From the NCBI GenBank assembly GCA_934408835.1, contig CAKRVU010000002.1, positions 1-23,607 of the forward strand: 23,607 nt of DNA, given 5' to 3'. The DNA comes from an uncultured Oscillospiraceae bacterium (GTDB lineage: Bacteria; Bacillota; Clostridia; Oscillospirales; Ruminococcaceae). A program made the position numbers and the translations under genes. This document shows, in pieces, positions 23,399 to 23,607 of the stretch. The notes beneath the pieces were generated by a model that was not told the DNA's origin, made no database searches, and saw only the letters and a program-made list of their open reading frames with translations. Position 1 is the first letter of the stretch. Each line of letters opens with the position of its first letter.

Positions 23399-23607
23399 AT
23401 GTTGTTAATGAACTGCGTTGGTATCAGCAACAAACTTGCTGCTATAGCAGGAATGCCAACCACTGCAACTGTGTCCGTCACCCCCCCATACAAATTTAGA
23501 AATATTCAGTATACATCTTCGCAACACTTTGCTTCTCGTCGAAGCGAAGCTTGTTGTGCATGCCAAAATGTTCCAAAAGCCAGGCGACTCGCAGCCAATT
23601 TGCGTGT
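23399..23607 (+). CDS. Unidentified ORF, truncated by the window end
   Basis: ATG at 23399-23401 is preceded by AGGAGGG at 7-base spacing and by a perfect promoter. The frame stays open for 69 codons to the end of the window. The visible protein starts MLLMNCVGISNKLAAIAG, then has a Thr/Val/Pro-rich stretch (MPTTATVSVTPPY). It continues into a basic, Cys-containing part with ACCACQNVPKARRL. I recognise no family, no clear signal peptide and no membrane helix. The expression signals are far stronger than expected by chance, so some transcript is likely, but the reading frame itself might be incidental. The 3' end is outside the window. Confidence 0.45.
   Translation, partial: MLLMNCVGISNKLAAIAGMPTTATVSVTPPYKFRNIQYTSSQHFASRRSEACCACQNVPKARRLAANLR

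Noticed and set aside
23193..23408. 71-residue ORF on the + strand in the glmS upstream region
   Set aside because: It spans both promoters of the divergent region and has no ribosome site; its last codons only coincide with the leader of the edge ORF.
1..23607. CRISPR arrays, tRNA or rRNA genes, insertion sequences, prophage
   Set aside because: No regularly spaced repeats, cloverleaf or rRNA sequences, transposase or integrase motifs, or long terminal inverted repeats were seen.

Overview
This 23.6 kb window looks like a chromosomal segment of a low-to-mid GC Gram-positive anaerobe of the class Clostridia. An Oscillospiraceae (Ruminococcaceae)-like genome is my best guess; that placement is an inference. 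The reasons are separate secD and secF genes, a PiT-type phosphate permease paired with a DUF47 protein, an aroQ plus Xaa-Pro peptidase cluster, a GldA/F/G-like ABC cassette with a DUF4340 protein, strong AGGAGG ribosome sites and consensus sigma-A promoters. I see no insertion sequence, phage, CRISPR, tRNA or rRNA.

Layout. 1-473: end of a DUF1015 protein (+). 650-4830: four-gene ABC export-type operon (ATPase, permease, GldG-like protein, DUF4340 protein), closed by a strong terminator. 5047-7554: accessory stretch with a six-helix membrane protein and a metallo-beta-lactamase-fold hydrolase (both -), and a divergent NUDIX hydrolase (+). 7936-9245: cation/proton antiporter (-) preceded by what I read as a fluoride riboswitch with a covarying pseudoknot and a mutually exclusive terminator. 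9484-11016: guaA (-). 11652-15662: purB-secD-secF operon (-). 15797-15995: an unexplained, highly structured RNA-like element between purB and the peptidase gene. 15995-19184: rpsU, yqeG, an endonuclease IV-like TIM barrel, aroQ and an M24 peptidase (all -). 19555-21252: PiT phosphate permease plus DUF47 protein (+). 21327-23153: glmS (-). 23399-end: an unidentified open reading frame behind a perfect consensus promoter, running off the window.

How the genes fit together. Most of the window is housekeeping: both final branches of purine synthesis (purB toward AMP, guaA toward GMP), the SecDF motor subunits, one shikimate-pathway step, phosphate uptake, amino-sugar supply for the wall, and ribosomal protein S21. 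Purine synthesis and protein export are joined in one transcription unit by the purB-secD-secF arrangement. The items most worth following are the fluoride riboswitch driving an antiporter with an altered acidic motif, the SecF subunit lacking the usual membrane aspartate, the structured element upstream of purB, and the orphan gene at the right edge.
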